Shown: piece after piece, positions 13,853-22,924 of the stretch
Layout: the number at the start of each line of letters is the position of its first letter
How positions within the stretch are numbered: position 1 is the stretch's first letter
DNA from: JBBECE01 sp040881985
GTDB taxonomy: Bacteria; Pseudomonadota; Alphaproteobacteria; Rhizobiales; Devosiaceae
Direction of reading: 5' to 3'
NCBI GenBank assembly: GCA_040881985.1
Contig: JBBECE010000007.1
Location: 1 to 37,735 of the forward strand
DNA length: 37,735 bases
Translations under genes and position numbers: made by a program
The notes under the pieces: generated by a model
Database searches by the model: none
What the model saw: the letters and a program-made list of their open reading frames with translations, nothing else
What the model was told of the DNA's origin: nothing

Positions 13853-14317
13853 CTAGCCCTGGTCGGGTTTCTTTGCGGCCGGGCGCCGGCGGCGCGGCGT
13901 TTTCCCCCCGGCGGGAGCTTTCGCCACGGCTCGCGGCCTCGACGGCTTTGTCGCGAGCGCCGGCTCCGACGGCATGCCGGCCGCGGCGCGAATTTCGTCA
14001 TGCACCGACTGGGCGCCCGGGACCTCTGGCTTGATCGCCCCGGTCGGCACCGTCTTGCCGCCTTCGACCTTGTTGAACTCTCGGACGATTTCGGCGCGGG
14101 CGGCGCGCAACGGATCGGCCACGGAACGCTGGACCTTCCGGAGGTCGTCGACCTCGGCCATCTTGTTCAGCTCGCGGCGGAACTCGGTGCCCATGCGGCG
14201 GACAGTGGCGGCCATCTTGCCGAGGTTGCGCAGCATGCCGGGCAGATCGCGCGGACCGACGACGATGAGCGCCACCGCCGCCACGATCAGCAACTCGCTC
14301 CAGCCGATGCTCAGCAT
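13853..14317 (-). CDS. tatB: TatB, twin-arginine translocase subunit
   Basis: This 154-residue protein has one N-terminal membrane helix (IGWSELLIVAAVALIVVGP), the conserved ELLIVA Glu and the GP hinge, then an amphipathic helix (RDLPGMLRNLGKMAATVRRM). The C-terminal tail is long and variable: Pro/Ala rich, ending in a strongly basic stretch (RRRRPAAKKPDQG). TatB forms the substrate-binding receptor with TatC. It lies 30 bases after tatA and three bases before tatC. Confidence 0.95.
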   Translation of the reverse strand: MLSIGWSELLIVAAVALIVVGPRDLPGMLRNLGKMAATVRRMGTEFRRELNKMAEVDDLRKVQRSVADPLRAARAEIVREFNKVEGGKTVPTGAIKPEVPGAQSVHDEIRAAAGMPSEPALATKPSRPRAVAKAPAGGKTPRRRRPAAKKPDQG

Positions 14318-14347
14318 GGTCTGTCCTGTCGGGCGGTCGGCCGGCAG

Positions 14348-14545
14348 TTAGACGTCCCGCTCTTTCTTCTTCTCGGCGCCGGATTCGATCTCGGCGGACG
14401 GCTTTTCTTCTTCGGCCATGCCGCGGCGGAACGATTTGATGCCGGATGCGACCTCGCCCATCATCGAGGAAATCTTGCCTCGGCCGAAGAGCAGAAGCAC
14501 CACGACGCCGATGATGACGATGCCCCAGATTCCTGGCGCATGCAT
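14348..14545 (-). CDS. tatA: TatA, twin-arginine translocase pore subunit
   Basis: This is a 65-residue protein with one membrane helix (IWGIVIIGVVVLLLFGRG), the FGRGKI hinge, an amphipathic helix (SSMMGEVASGIKSFRRGM) and a charged tail. TatA oligomerises to let folded proteins pass. GGAG lies about 12 bases before the ATG at 14543-14545. A second in-frame-looking CAT nearby is in another phase. It is first of tatABC. The 52 bases separating it from the ABC ATPase gene leave room for a promoter, but none is clear. Confidence 0.95.
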   Translation of the reverse strand: MHAPGIWGIVIIGVVVLLLFGRGKISSMMGEVASGIKSFRRGMAEEEKPSAEIESGAEKKKERDV

Positions 14546-14597
14546 GCGATTCTTCTCCTGCTAGCTTACGCTGCACTAACTGCACAAAGAGATAGGT

Positions 14598-15722
14598 TTA
14601 ATCCCCGCCAAAGACAAGCAGGTGCTCCGGATTGAGCGTCAGGAAGACGTCTTGGCCCGGCCGAAAGGCCGGATTGGCGGCCCGGCGCAACCTGAGCGGG
14701 TGCTCGACCCCTTCGACCAATACCTCGTAATTGTCGATCCCGAGCGCCTCGCGGCGGGAGAGAATCCGGCCCGGTATGCCCGGCGGATCGAGGGAGAGAG
14801 TAACCGAGCCGACCGGGCGAATGCCGACAATCACCTTCGCGCCGTCCCTGCGGCCCAGCATCTGCACCGGTCCGAGCGGGGTCTCGGCCATGCCTTTGCG
14901 CACCACCCCCCTCACCTCGCCGAGATGCGATAGGAACCTGGCGGCGCTAAGGTCGACGGGATTTTGATAGACCTCGGTCGCCGGCGCGATCTGGATGATT
15001 TTGCCATCTCGCAATAGCGCTATCCGGTCGCCGAGCAGCATCGCCTCTTCCGGATCGTGGGTGACGATGATCGTTGTCGCCCCGGTTTCGCGCAGCACGG
15101 CCAATGTTTCAGCGCGCACCGATTGTCTGAGCCGCGCATCGAGGCTCGAGAAGGGCTCGTCGAGCGCCAGTATGCCGGGGCGCGCGGCGACGCTGCGGGC
15201 GAGCGCCAGGCGCTGCTGCTGCCCGCCGGAAAGATGCGCGGGAAAATCGTCCGCCCGATCGTCAAGTCCGACGCGCCTCAACGCCTGATGGGCCTGCTTC
15301 AGCGCCTCGCGGCGGCCGAGACGGCTGAGGCCGAAAGCGGCGTTGCCCAGCACGCTGATATGGGGAAAGAGCGCAAAGTCCTGGAACATCAGACCGATGC
15401 CGCGCTTTTCCGGCGGCATGTGGGTGCCCGGCCCTGAGACGATCTGGCGATTGATCCTGATCTCGCCCGAAAGGATAGGCACGATCCCGGCGGCGGCGCG
15501 CAGGATGGTCGATTTGCCTGACCCGGACTCGCCGAGAAGGCACACGATCTCACCCGGCGGCAGGGCGAAGCTCACGCCCTTCAGCACTTGTCTTTCGCCA
15601 ATGGTGACATGCACGTCGGCGAATTCGAGCGCCGCGGCGAACGCGACCCCGACCGTGCCGCGCGGTCCCCATTCGGCGTCTTCCTCACGCTTGGGGACCG
15701 GGACCGGGTGCTCAGTCTCCAT
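14598..15722 (-). CDS. ABC transporter ATP-binding protein, Fe3+/FbpC-like, without partner genes
   Basis: This 374-residue ATPase resembles importers of the iron(III)/polyamine/sulfate type. It has Walker A GESGSGKST (64-72), Q-loop MFQDFALFPH, signature LSGGQQQRLALARSVA, Walker B ILALDEPFSSLDARLR, H-loop VTHDPEEAM, and a C-terminal TOBE-like regulatory region from about residue 270. The ~30 N-terminal residues before the fold are unusual. The ATG at 15720-15722 overlaps the scpB stop by 11 bases and has no clear ribosome site, so coupling is likely. No permease or binding protein is in the window, so the ATPase must work with subunits encoded elsewhere or have another job. The substrate is uncertain. 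Confidence 0.88.
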   Translation of the reverse strand: METEHPVPVPKREEDAEWGPRGTVGVAFAAALEFADVHVTIGERQVLKGVSFALPPGEIVCLLGESGSGKSTILRAAAGIVPILSGEIRINRQIVSGPGTHMPPEKRGIGLMFQDFALFPHISVLGNAAFGLSRLGRREALKQAHQALRRVGLDDRADDFPAHLSGGQQQRLALARSVAARPGILALDEPFSSLDARLRQSVRAETLAVLRETGATTIIVTHDPEEAMLLGDRIALLRDGKIIQIAPATEVYQNPVDLSAARFLSHLGEVRGVVRKGMAETPLGPVQMLGRRDGAKVIVGIRPVGSVTLSLDPPGIPGRILSRREALGIDNYEVLVEGVEHPLRLRRAANPAFRPGQDVFLTLNPEHLLVFGGD

Positions 15723-16413
15723 CTTGGGGGGCGCGGTCCGCGAAAAGCGACGCCTCGTCGCCGAGATCGTCGGGGTCGAGCGGGTCCTCGTCCGCGGTTA
15801 GCGCCGGCCCGTTCGGCGCCGGCACTTCGAAGCCGCGTGGCAGGTTGCTCGACAGCAGCCCCGCGCCCTTCAGCTCGTCGAGCCCCGGCAGGTCGGCGAC
15901 GGCCTCGAGCCCGAAATGGTCGAGAAAGGCGTCGGTCGTCCCATAGGTGACCGGCCGCCCGACGGTGCGGCGGCGGCCGCGCATCCTGATCCAGCCGGTC
16001 TCGAGCAAGACGTCGAGCACGCCGCGCGACATGCCGACGCCGCGAATCTCCTCGATCTCTGCGCGGGTGACCGGCTGGTGATAGGCGATTATGGCAAGGG
16101 TTTCGAGCGCGGCGCGCGACAGCGGCCGCTCGTCGACCTGATCCCGGCGTAGCAGGAAACCCAGATCCTCGGCGGTGCGAAACGCCCATTTGCCATCGCG
16201 GACGAGGAGATTGACGCCGGCCTCGCGATATTTCTCCCGCAGGGCCTCGAGCAACTCGGCAATCGCCGCGCCTTCGCTTACATGCGGGGCGAGGTCGGCC
16301 TCCGACAGCGGCTCGGCCGCGGCGAACAGCAGCGCTTCAAGCACCCGCAAGTTGCGCGCTTCGATTTCACCGGGACGGTCGCGGTCGAATGGAATGATCG
16401 CTTCGACGCTCAT
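15712..16413 (-). CDS. scpB: ScpB, segregation and condensation protein B
   Basis: This is a 233-residue protein with two winged-helix domains (about 20-95 and 96-175). Family segments are RVLEALLFAAAEPLSEADLA, LSRAALETLAIIAYHQPVTRAEIEEIRGV and GRPVTYGTTDAFLDHFGL. ScpB pairs with ScpA and SMC in the condensin-like complex that compacts and separates chromosomes. A single base separates the scpA stop from its ATG (TGA-G-ATG). The acidic 35-residue tail (EDPLDPDDLGDEASL) is variable in the family. Confidence 0.95.
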   Translation of the reverse strand: MSVEAIIPFDRDRPGEIEARNLRVLEALLFAAAEPLSEADLAPHVSEGAAIAELLEALREKYREAGVNLLVRDGKWAFRTAEDLGFLLRRDQVDERPLSRAALETLAIIAYHQPVTRAEIEEIRGVGMSRGVLDVLLETGWIRMRGRRRTVGRPVTYGTTDAFLDHFGLEAVADLPGLDELKGAGLLSSNLPRGFEVPAPNGPALTADEDPLDPDDLGDEASLFADRAPQDGD

Positions 16414-16414
16414 C

Positions 16415-17230
16415 TCAGGCTTGCCCCAGCGCCTGGGCGCGTTTGCGTATCAGCAGCGGACCGAACACCCGGTTCTGGCGCAATTCGACTTCGCCGCGCC
16501 GGGCAAGCTCGAGGCTGGCCGTAAAGCTCGAAGCGACGACGGTCACCCGCTCTTCGGGGGCGGCGAGATAGCCGGCGAGAAAGCTCTGGATTGGCGTCCA
16601 GTCGAGCGCCGTGCCGAGCAGTCGCCTCAGAATAACCTCGGCATCGTGCAGCGACCAGACGGTGCGCTTGACCGGCGCATAGTCGCGAGGTGCGGCCCGT
16701 TCGCGGCCAGACGAATAGGCGCGCAATAGGTCGTAATAGCTTGCCTGCCAGTCGCGCTGCCTGGTGACGATGATCGGCTCGGGCATGCCGCGGGCAAAGA
16801 CGTCGCGACCGAGGCGCGAGCCGTTGATGAGGCGGCGCGCTGCGTCGCGCATCGCCTCCAACCGCTGCAGTCGGAATTGCAGGAGCGCCGCCATTTCGTC
16901 GCCGCTCAGGGCCTCGTCTTCATCGTCCTGCGGCACCATGAGGCGGCTCTTGAGATAGGCGAGCCAAGCGGCCATGACGAGATAATCGGCGGCGATTTCC
17001 ATCCGCTGGCGGCGGATCGTCTCGATGAAGGCGAGATATTGCTCGGCGAGCGCCAGCACCGAAATATTGGCGAGGTCCACCTTTTGGCGGCGGGCGAGGT
17101 CGAGCAGCAGGTCGAGCGGTCCCTCGTAACCGGCGACGTCGACGTACATGACCTCGTCGCGCGGCGGCGGGCTGGGCTCCTGCCACAGGTCGGCTGTTTC
17201 GGCGACGGCGAGGGTGGCGATCGGCTGCAT
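16415..17230 (-). CDS. scpA: ScpA, segregation and condensation protein A (kleisin)
   Basis: This 271-residue kleisin bridges SMC heads and binds ScpB. The N-terminal helical domain has YEGPLDLLLDLARRQKVDL and ISVLALAEQYLAFI, which are diagnostic, and AADYLVMAAWLAYLKSRLM. The C-terminal winged helix contains VVASSFTASLELARRGEVEL. About 27 residues precede the conserved core. A start at the internal ATG (MYVDVAGYEGP) is possible, but ATG at 17230 is kept because the frame is intact from there. The gene lies 76 bases after the SPOR gene. nagZ, which I recall at this spot in many Rhizobiales, is missing. Confidence 0.94.
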   Translation of the reverse strand: MQPIATLAVAETADLWQEPSPPPRDEVMYVDVAGYEGPLDLLLDLARRQKVDLANISVLALAEQYLAFIETIRRQRMEIAADYLVMAAWLAYLKSRLMVPQDDEDEALSGDEMAALLQFRLQRLEAMRDAARRLINGSRLGRDVFARGMPEPIIVTRQRDWQASYYDLLRAYSSGRERAAPRDYAPVKRTVWSLHDAEVILRRLLGTALDWTPIQSFLAGYLAAPEERVTVVASSFTASLELARRGEVELRQNRVFGPLLIRKRAQALGQA

Positions 17231-17306
17231 CGGTCAGGTCTGCGCCCGTGTTTCGGGGAGGTCAAGCGCCGCCGGGGACTGTCCACGGACAGTGATGACG
17301 CGGCGT

Positions 17307-19367
17307 TTAGTCGGCCCTGACGAAGCAGTCGCCACCGGCCACCTTGATCTGATTGCAAAGCGCCGTGGCCGCCGCGGCGCTCGCCGCCGGGGCCTTGACC
17401 CGGTAGAAGACGCCGCGGTCTCCGAGATCGACCAGCTGAATTTCAAGCCGTGTCGATCCGATGATGTTGCCATAGAGGCGCCTGATCTCGTCGACGGTCG
17501 AGCGGGCCGCCGTTTCGCTGCGCTGCGAGGATAATTGCACATAGTACGGGGCGCTCGAAGCGCTGGCGATCGGGGTCGCGGTCAGGCTGGCCGTTTGCGT
17601 CGGCACGGCCGGATTGGCCCCGGCCATCAGAGGTACCGGCTCTCCGGAAACGTCCGCGACGGGTGCCGGCTCGATTACCGCGATATTAACCGGTTGGCCG
17701 GTCGGCACGGGCTGTGGAATTGGCGTGGCGGCCGGCTGCGTCGCGGGTTGGGTCGTTGTCGTGGGGGCCGCCAAGTTGTTGGGCCGCGGTATCGGGATCG
17801 GCGCGACATTGCCGACGCCGGTCGCGACCGGCTCGTCGGTCGCCAGCAGCGCGCTTGCCTGCGGATCGACAGGCGCAGTCGTCTCGCCGGGCGCCTGCTC
17901 TTCTTCGGCAAGGGCATTCAGCACATCGCCGATCGCGTCGGCGTCTCCGTCCTCGATCGCCGGGGCGCCGGGTACGTCGGGCACGTTCGGGCGCAGCGCC
18001 GGCAGCGGCTCGACGCCGGCCGTCGCTTCGTCGCCGCTGACGATGGTGCCGTCGGCGCGCACCGTCACGGTGCGGACTTTGCGGTTGGCAAGCCCGCCGG
18101 TGTCGCTTTCCGGGGTGATGACGCGCGCCAGATCCTCACCGCTTTCTCCAGCTGTCTCATCGCGGGAGACGATTTGCTCGGTGTCCGGCGTCTGGGCTGC
18201 GGAGTCGCCGAGTTGGCTGAAGACGATTGAGTCGTTCGCCGCGTCGATAGCCGGCGCAGGTTCCTTGACCGAGGCGGTTTGCGCGGTGACCACAGGCGGT
18301 TCCCCGACCTGCGTGAAGTACCAATAGGCGCCGCCCCCGGCGAGCACGAGCACTACGAGCGCCGCGGTGGCGGGCACGATGAAGCGGCCGAGACCGATGG
18401 TCATCGCGAAGGCGGCGGCGCGAGCCCCCGGCCTATCCGCGGCCTCGACTGTCGCGGTGCTGGCGGTAACCGAGGCGCGGATCGCGGCTTCAGCGGCTTC
18501 GGCCGCGTCGTCAAGGTGCGGCCGCGCCCTTAAGGGCTCGTCGGCAGCTGCCGGCTTGGCGGCCATTTCGGCGCGCACCGCCTGACTTGGCGCGGCCCTT
18601 GGAAGCGGCGGCGGGGCCGGGAAATCGATGGACGTAGTTTCGGCGATCAGCCGCTCGATCTCGTCGAGCGGGTCGTTGCTCCCACTGCTCGGCATGACCC
18701 GCTCGATGCGGGCATCGCGCAGCCCCGGCGGAGTTTCGAACCGATCGGCAGCCGCGGCGCTCGGCGCCTCGTCCACCGTGGGCGGGCTGCCTTTCGCCGC
18801 TCTTGTGGCCGGCGAGAACTCAATCTCTTCGGCCAGCGCCGCCTCGCTCTGGGCAATCAGTTCGGCAATCGGATCATAATCGGGTGACGGTGCGGCGTAA
18901 GACGCGACCGGCGCCTCAACCGCGGGCGCGGGCTTCGGCACCTCCGTGGCCAGTTGGCGCGCAGCTGTGCCGAGGAAATCAAAATCCATGAATTCGGCTG
19001 GCGCGAACGCGGCTGGTCTCGTCTGCATTGGTGCTTCGGCGATGAGGCCAAGATCGGCGGGCCGGAGCGGGCGCACCGTTCCCATTGCCGATGGGATTTG
19101 TTGCGGGGCCGGCGCTTGCAGCTTCGGCTCGGCGATCGTCCGGAAACCTTCGATCAGAATTTCGTCGGGATCGGTGGTCGCTGGTTGCGCCTTCGGCCTC
19201 GGCGCCAGTGCGGCGGGCATCGGTGGCGCCATTCTGGGAGGCTCGGTTTTGATGTCCTGGCGGGTCGCATGGGCGTCGCGCGCCACGATTCGGGCGAGCT
19301 CGGCGATCAGATCGTCGGACTCGTCGGAGATCGCGCCAGAGGCGCCGTTCGGGTTCGCCCTATTCAT
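17307..19367 (-). CDS. SPOR-domain cell-envelope protein
   Basis: This is a 686-residue type II membrane protein. Residues 1 to about 320 are cytoplasmic, Ala/Pro/Glu rich and probably disordered, with repeated acidic patches (DPIAELIAQSEAALAEEI, DEIERLIAET). One membrane helix follows (about 325-350, RFIVPATAALVVLVLAGGGA), then a long periplasmic Pro/Thr linker and a C-terminal SPOR domain (about 607-686: APYYVQLSSQRSETAA to VAGGDCFVRAD). SPOR domains bind denuded glycan strands at the division septum, so a septal role is expected. The paired cysteines in LCNQ and GDCF could form a disulfide. It lies between argS and scpA, the usual rhizobial context. Confidence 0.92.
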   Translation of the reverse strand: MNRANPNGASGAISDESDDLIAELARIVARDAHATRQDIKTEPPRMAPPMPAALAPRPKAQPATTDPDEILIEGFRTIAEPKLQAPAPQQIPSAMGTVRPLRPADLGLIAEAPMQTRPAAFAPAEFMDFDFLGTAARQLATEVPKPAPAVEAPVASYAAPSPDYDPIAELIAQSEAALAEEIEFSPATRAAKGSPPTVDEAPSAAAADRFETPPGLRDARIERVMPSSGSNDPLDEIERLIAETTSIDFPAPPPLPRAAPSQAVRAEMAAKPAAADEPLRARPHLDDAAEAAEAAIRASVTASTATVEAADRPGARAAAFAMTIGLGRFIVPATAALVVLVLAGGGAYWYFTQVGEPPVVTAQTASVKEPAPAIDAANDSIVFSQLGDSAAQTPDTEQIVSRDETAGESGEDLARVITPESDTGGLANRKVRTVTVRADGTIVSGDEATAGVEPLPALRPNVPDVPGAPAIEDGDADAIGDVLNALAEEEQAPGETTAPVDPQASALLATDEPVATGVGNVAPIPIPRPNNLAAPTTTTQPATQPAATPIPQPVPTGQPVNIAVIEPAPVADVSGEPVPLMAGANPAVPTQTASLTATPIASASSAPYYVQLSSQRSETAARSTVDEIRRLYGNIIGSTRLEIQLVDLGDRGVFYRVKAPAASAAAATALCNQIKVAGGDCFVRAD

Positions 19368-19460
19368 CCCCCAGCATCCTCGCCGTCTTCAAAAAACCCT
19401 GCAAGTCCCCTGAGTTGCGAGGCACCTGCATGGAACACCAGACATAGCAATGTGCCTGAA

Positions 19461-21209
19461 TTATGAAAGCTCTTCAGGCGCCCCTACGCCCAGTATTGCC
19501 AGCCCGTTCTGTAACACTTGCCGGGTTGCACTGACCAAAGCGAGTCGGGCGAGTGTCAGTTTCCGGTCTTCATGGTTAACAAATCGTAACGCCCCGGATT
19601 CATTGCCCTTTGTCCAGAAGGCATGGAAATCCGCCGCGAGGTCGTGGAGATAGAAGGCAATGCGGTGCGGCTCGTGGACGCGGGCAGCGCTCTCGATGGA
19701 GCGCGGGAAACCCGCGACGAGCCGCAACAACCCCAGATCTTGGGCCGTCGCCAGCAACGACAGGTCCGCCGATGCCAGAGCCGGAGCACCCGTGTCGAGG
19801 TCCGGCAAGTCGCGCCCGGCGGCGCGGAAGACCGAACAGCAGCGGGCATGGGCGTACTGGACATAAAAGACCGGGTTTTCGCGGGTCTTTTGGGTGACGA
19901 GATCGAAATCGAAGTCGAGCGGCGCGTCGTTCTTGCGAAAGAGCATGATGAACCGCACGGCATCCGGTCCAACCTCGTCGACAAGGTCGGCGGCGTTGAC
20001 GAACGTGCCGGCGCGCTTCGACATCTTCACCGGCTGACCGGCCCGCATCAGGTTGACCAACTGGCAGAGCTTGACGTCGATCTCGGCCGCCCCGCCCGAG
20101 ACCGCCTTCAGCGCCGCGGTCAGGCGCTTCACGTAGCCCACATGGTCGGCCCCCAGCACCGCGACCTGCTGCTTGAAGCCGCGCAGATATTTGTTGCGAT
20201 GATAGGCGATGTCGGCGGCGAAATAAGTGTAGCCGCCATCCGACTTGATCAGCGCCCGGTCTGCATCGTCGCCGAACTGGCTGGCCCGGAAGAGCGTCTG
20301 CTCGCGGTCCTCCCAGTCCTCGGGCACTGCGCCCTTCGGCGACTCGAGCCGGCCCTGGTAGACCATGCCTTGGTCACGCAGCCAGGCGAGCGTCTTGACG
20401 ATGTCGCCGTCCGGCCCGTGCAGCGACGATTCCGAAAAGAAATGTTCGTGCCTTATGCCGAGCCTGGCGAGATCGGCGCGGATCAGGGCCATCATCGCCG
20501 CGACCGCGATGGCGCGGACCACGGGCAGCCATTCGGCCTCCGGCTTACCGAGCAGCGCCTTGCCGAACCTTGCTTTCAGCGCCTCCCCGACCGGGACGAG
20601 ATAGTCGCCCGGGTAGAGACTTTCCGGGATCGTCCCGATCGCCTCGCCCAACGCTTCGCGGTAGCGCAGGAACGCCGAGCGCGCGAGGCTGTCGACCTGC
20701 GCGCCGGCGTCGTTCACGTAGTATTCGCGGGTAACTTTGTAGCCGGCGAATTCCATCAGCGCCGCCAACGCGTCGCCATAGACCGCCCCGCGGGTATGGC
20801 CCACATGCATCGGCCCGGTCGGGTTGGCCGAGACATATTCAACGTTGAGTTTTCCCGCGTGCCCGAGATCGCAGCGGCCAAAGTTCACACCGGCTTTGCT
20901 TACGGTTTCGACCACCGATTGCCAGGCCGCGGGTTTCACGCGGAAATTGACAAAGCCCGGCCCCGCGACCTCGACGCTGACCACGTCCGGGTCGCCGGCA
21001 AAGCGCCGGGCGAGCGCGGCGGCGATGTCGCGCGGCGCCCTGCCGAGCGGCTTGCCCGTCAGCATGGCGGCGTTGGTCGAGAGATCCCCGTGGCTCGGAT
21101 CGCGCGGCGGCTCGATGGTGAACCGTTCGAGCAGCGCCGGATCGATATTCGGGAACTCCGCCTTCAGCGCCTCGGCGACGCGGTTCTGAAAGGCGGCAAA
21201 GACGTCCAT
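19461..21209 (-). CDS. argS: Arginyl-tRNA synthetase
   Basis: This 582-residue class I synthetase charges tRNA-Arg. The N-terminal tRNA-binding domain (1-110) has PPRDPSHGDLSTNAA and GPGFVNFRVK. The HIGH-type motif is NPTGPMHVGHTRGAVYGD, the KMSKS equivalent is KMSKRAGT, and the C-terminal anticodon-binding domain ends in LAILGVGAPEELS. The ATG at 21207-21209 is chosen over a TTG 60 bases earlier because the fold begins at MDVFAAFQNRVAEALK and the TTG would overlap dgt. It is separated from dgt by 34 bases and from the SPOR gene by 93 bases. Confidence 0.96.
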   Translation of the reverse strand: MDVFAAFQNRVAEALKAEFPNIDPALLERFTIEPPRDPSHGDLSTNAAMLTGKPLGRAPRDIAAALARRFAGDPDVVSVEVAGPGFVNFRVKPAAWQSVVETVSKAGVNFGRCDLGHAGKLNVEYVSANPTGPMHVGHTRGAVYGDALAALMEFAGYKVTREYYVNDAGAQVDSLARSAFLRYREALGEAIGTIPESLYPGDYLVPVGEALKARFGKALLGKPEAEWLPVVRAIAVAAMMALIRADLARLGIRHEHFFSESSLHGPDGDIVKTLAWLRDQGMVYQGRLESPKGAVPEDWEDREQTLFRASQFGDDADRALIKSDGGYTYFAADIAYHRNKYLRGFKQQVAVLGADHVGYVKRLTAALKAVSGGAAEIDVKLCQLVNLMRAGQPVKMSKRAGTFVNAADLVDEVGPDAVRFIMLFRKNDAPLDFDFDLVTQKTRENPVFYVQYAHARCCSVFRAAGRDLPDLDTGAPALASADLSLLATAQDLGLLRLVAGFPRSIESAARVHEPHRIAFYLHDLAADFHAFWTKGNESGALRFVNHEDRKLTLARLALVSATRQVLQNGLAILGVGAPEELS

Positions 21210-21243
21210 CTTGGCCCGGCGATTGAGGAAATCGCGCCAGCGG

Positions 21244-22473
21244 TTAGCCGAATTCCGGCTTGTCGTCAAACAGCCGCTGGCATTCGGCGAGTGCGAACTG
21301 GTCGGTCATGCCGGCAACGAAATCGCAGACGATGCGCGGCCGGGCTTCCGGGCTCGCCTGGCCCCAAGCCTCGCCCCAGCGCCCGGGCATCGGCGCGCCC
21401 TGCATATAGGCGTCGAACAGCCGCGCCACGATCCTCTCGGCCTGGGCCACGAGGCGCATCACGTCGGCGTGCCGATAGACGCGGTCGAAGAGTTCGGCCT
21501 TCAGCCCCTGCTCGGCCAGCGCCATCTGCGGCGAAAAAGTGATCAACTGCCGGCCGGCGTGGCGCGCATCGTCTGCCGATTTGAGTCTCGCCCCCGCAAT
21601 CGCCGCGCCCGAATGGGCGATCACATCCTCGATGCAGCTGGTGACCAGCCGGCGAACCGTTTCGTGCGTCGCCCGCGCTGTCTCGAGCCTCGGATACGCC
21701 CGGCGCACTTCGGCGACGATCGGCATGGCGAGCGGGGTGCCGAACAGGTCATCGAGCGTCATCACGTTCGCCCGCACGCCGTCGTCGATGTCGTGGGCGT
21801 TGTAGGCGATGTCGTCGGCGATCGCCGCCGCCTGGGCCTCGAGGCTCGCATAGGTCGAAAGCATCAGGTCGGCCGGCGCGATCTTGTCGTTGAGCCCGAA
21901 CGGCAAGCCGGTCTCGGCATAGCGGCCGGCGGGGTGCCCGTCCTTGTCGGTCAGTGGTCCGTTGTGCTTGACGATGCCTTCGAGCGTCTCCCAAGTGAGG
22001 TTCAGCCCGTCATGGGTCGCATAGCGGTTTTCGATCCGGGTGACGACCCGGATCGCCTGCATGTTGTGATCGAAGCCGCCCCTGTCCCGCATCCTCGCGT
22101 CGAGCACCCGCTCGCCCGCATGGCCAAACGGCGTGTGGCCGAGATCGTGGGCAAGCGCGAGGGCTTCGGCGAGGTCTTCGTTCAATCGCAGCGCCCGGGC
22201 GATCGAGCGGGCGATCTGGCTCACTTCCAGCGAGTGGGTGAGCCTGGTCCGGAAATGGCTGCCCTCGTGCTTCAGGAACACCTGGGTCTTGTATTGCAGG
22301 CGCCGGAATGCCGAGGAATGGATGATCCGGTCGCGGTCGCGCTGATAGTCGGAGCGGGTCGGACTGGCGGAGACCGGGTAGAGACGGCCGCGCGAGCGCG
22401 CCGGATCGGACGCATAGTGCGCAAGCGGACTCTCCCCACTCCTGATGTTTCGCTGCGCCACGGCCCTTTTCAA
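21244..22473 (-). CDS. dgt: dGTP triphosphohydrolase-like protein (HD superfamily)
   Basis: This is a roughly 409-residue HD-domain enzyme that cleaves dNTPs to nucleoside and tripolyphosphate. Signatures are SPTRSDYQRDRDRIIHSSAFRR, HFRTRLTHSLEVSQIAR and the metal-binding LAHDLGHTPFGHAGE. Later NLTWETLEGIVKHNGP and IADDIAYNAHDIDDG are also typical of this family in alphaproteobacteria. The start is uncertain: the frame opens at a TTG (22471-22473), and a GTG at 22459-22461 with AAAAGG just before it is an alternative. It is divergent from erpA across 67 bases and upstream of argS. Confidence 0.93.
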   Translation of the reverse strand: MKRAVAQRNIRSGESPLAHYASDPARSRGRLYPVSASPTRSDYQRDRDRIIHSSAFRRLQYKTQVFLKHEGSHFRTRLTHSLEVSQIARSIARALRLNEDLAEALALAHDLGHTPFGHAGERVLDARMRDRGGFDHNMQAIRVVTRIENRYATHDGLNLTWETLEGIVKHNGPLTDKDGHPAGRYAETGLPFGLNDKIAPADLMLSTYASLEAQAAAIADDIAYNAHDIDDGVRANVMTLDDLFGTPLAMPIVAEVRRAYPRLETARATHETVRRLVTSCIEDVIAHSGAAIAGARLKSADDARHAGRQLITFSPQMALAEQGLKAELFDRVYRHADVMRLVAQAERIVARLFDAYMQGAPMPGRWGEAWGQASPEARPRIVCDFVAGMTDQFALAECQRLFDDKPEFG

Positions 22474-22540
22474 AACCGCCGCTACCCCCTATCTAAGGCC
22501 CTGAGGCGAGCCGATCACCGCTGCCGCCCGGGCAAGTCCA

Positions 22541-22891
22541 ATGTCTGATGCCGCAACACTAGACCAACAAGTCAAGTTGAGCGACAGCGCCGCTGCGCGC
22601 ATCGCCCGGATTCTGGCCAAGGAAGAGCGCGGCACCGTGCTCAGGATTTCGGTCGCGGGCGGGGGCTGTTCGGGCTTTCAGTATGAGTACAATCTCGTGC
22701 GTGAGAGCCCGGCCAAGGACGATCTGGTCGTCAAGAAGGGCGAGGCGACGGTGCTGATCGATTCGCTCAGCCTCGGCTTCATGGGCGGCGCCGAGATCGA
22801 TTTCGTCGACGATCTCATTGGCCAGTCCTTCCAGATCAAGAACCCCAACGCGGTCGCCTCCTGCGGCTGCGGCACGAGCTTTTCGGTCTAG
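22541..22891 (+). CDS. erpA: ErpA, A-type iron-sulfur cluster insertion protein
   Basis: This 116-residue A-type carrier passes Fe-S clusters to target enzymes. The three cluster-binding cysteines are present: Cys43 in GGGCSGFQY, and Cys108 and Cys110 in ASCGCGTSFSV. The core VLIDSLSLGFMGGAEIDFVDDLIG is intact. It starts 67 bases from the divergent dgt gene and is followed by xthA after 33 bases, so the two are probably one transcript. ErpA rather than IscA or SufA is preferred because the gene lies outside any isc/suf cluster and in the dgt-erpA-xthA neighbourhood. IlvD, encoded nearby, is a possible Fe-S client. Confidence 0.94.
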   Translation: MSDAATLDQQVKLSDSAAARIARILAKEERGTVLRISVAGGGCSGFQYEYNLVRESPAKDDLVVKKGEATVLIDSLSLGFMGGAEIDFVDDLIGQSFQIKNPNAVASCGCGTSFSV

Positions 22892-22924
22892 CCTCCGCGC
22901 AACCTGCCGCTTAGAGTCGCGGCC

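Noticed and set aside
19623..21542. Open frame of 639 codons on the plus strand opposite argS
   Set aside because: Antisense shadow of a conserved synthetase, with low-complexity Arg-rich ends and no family signature.
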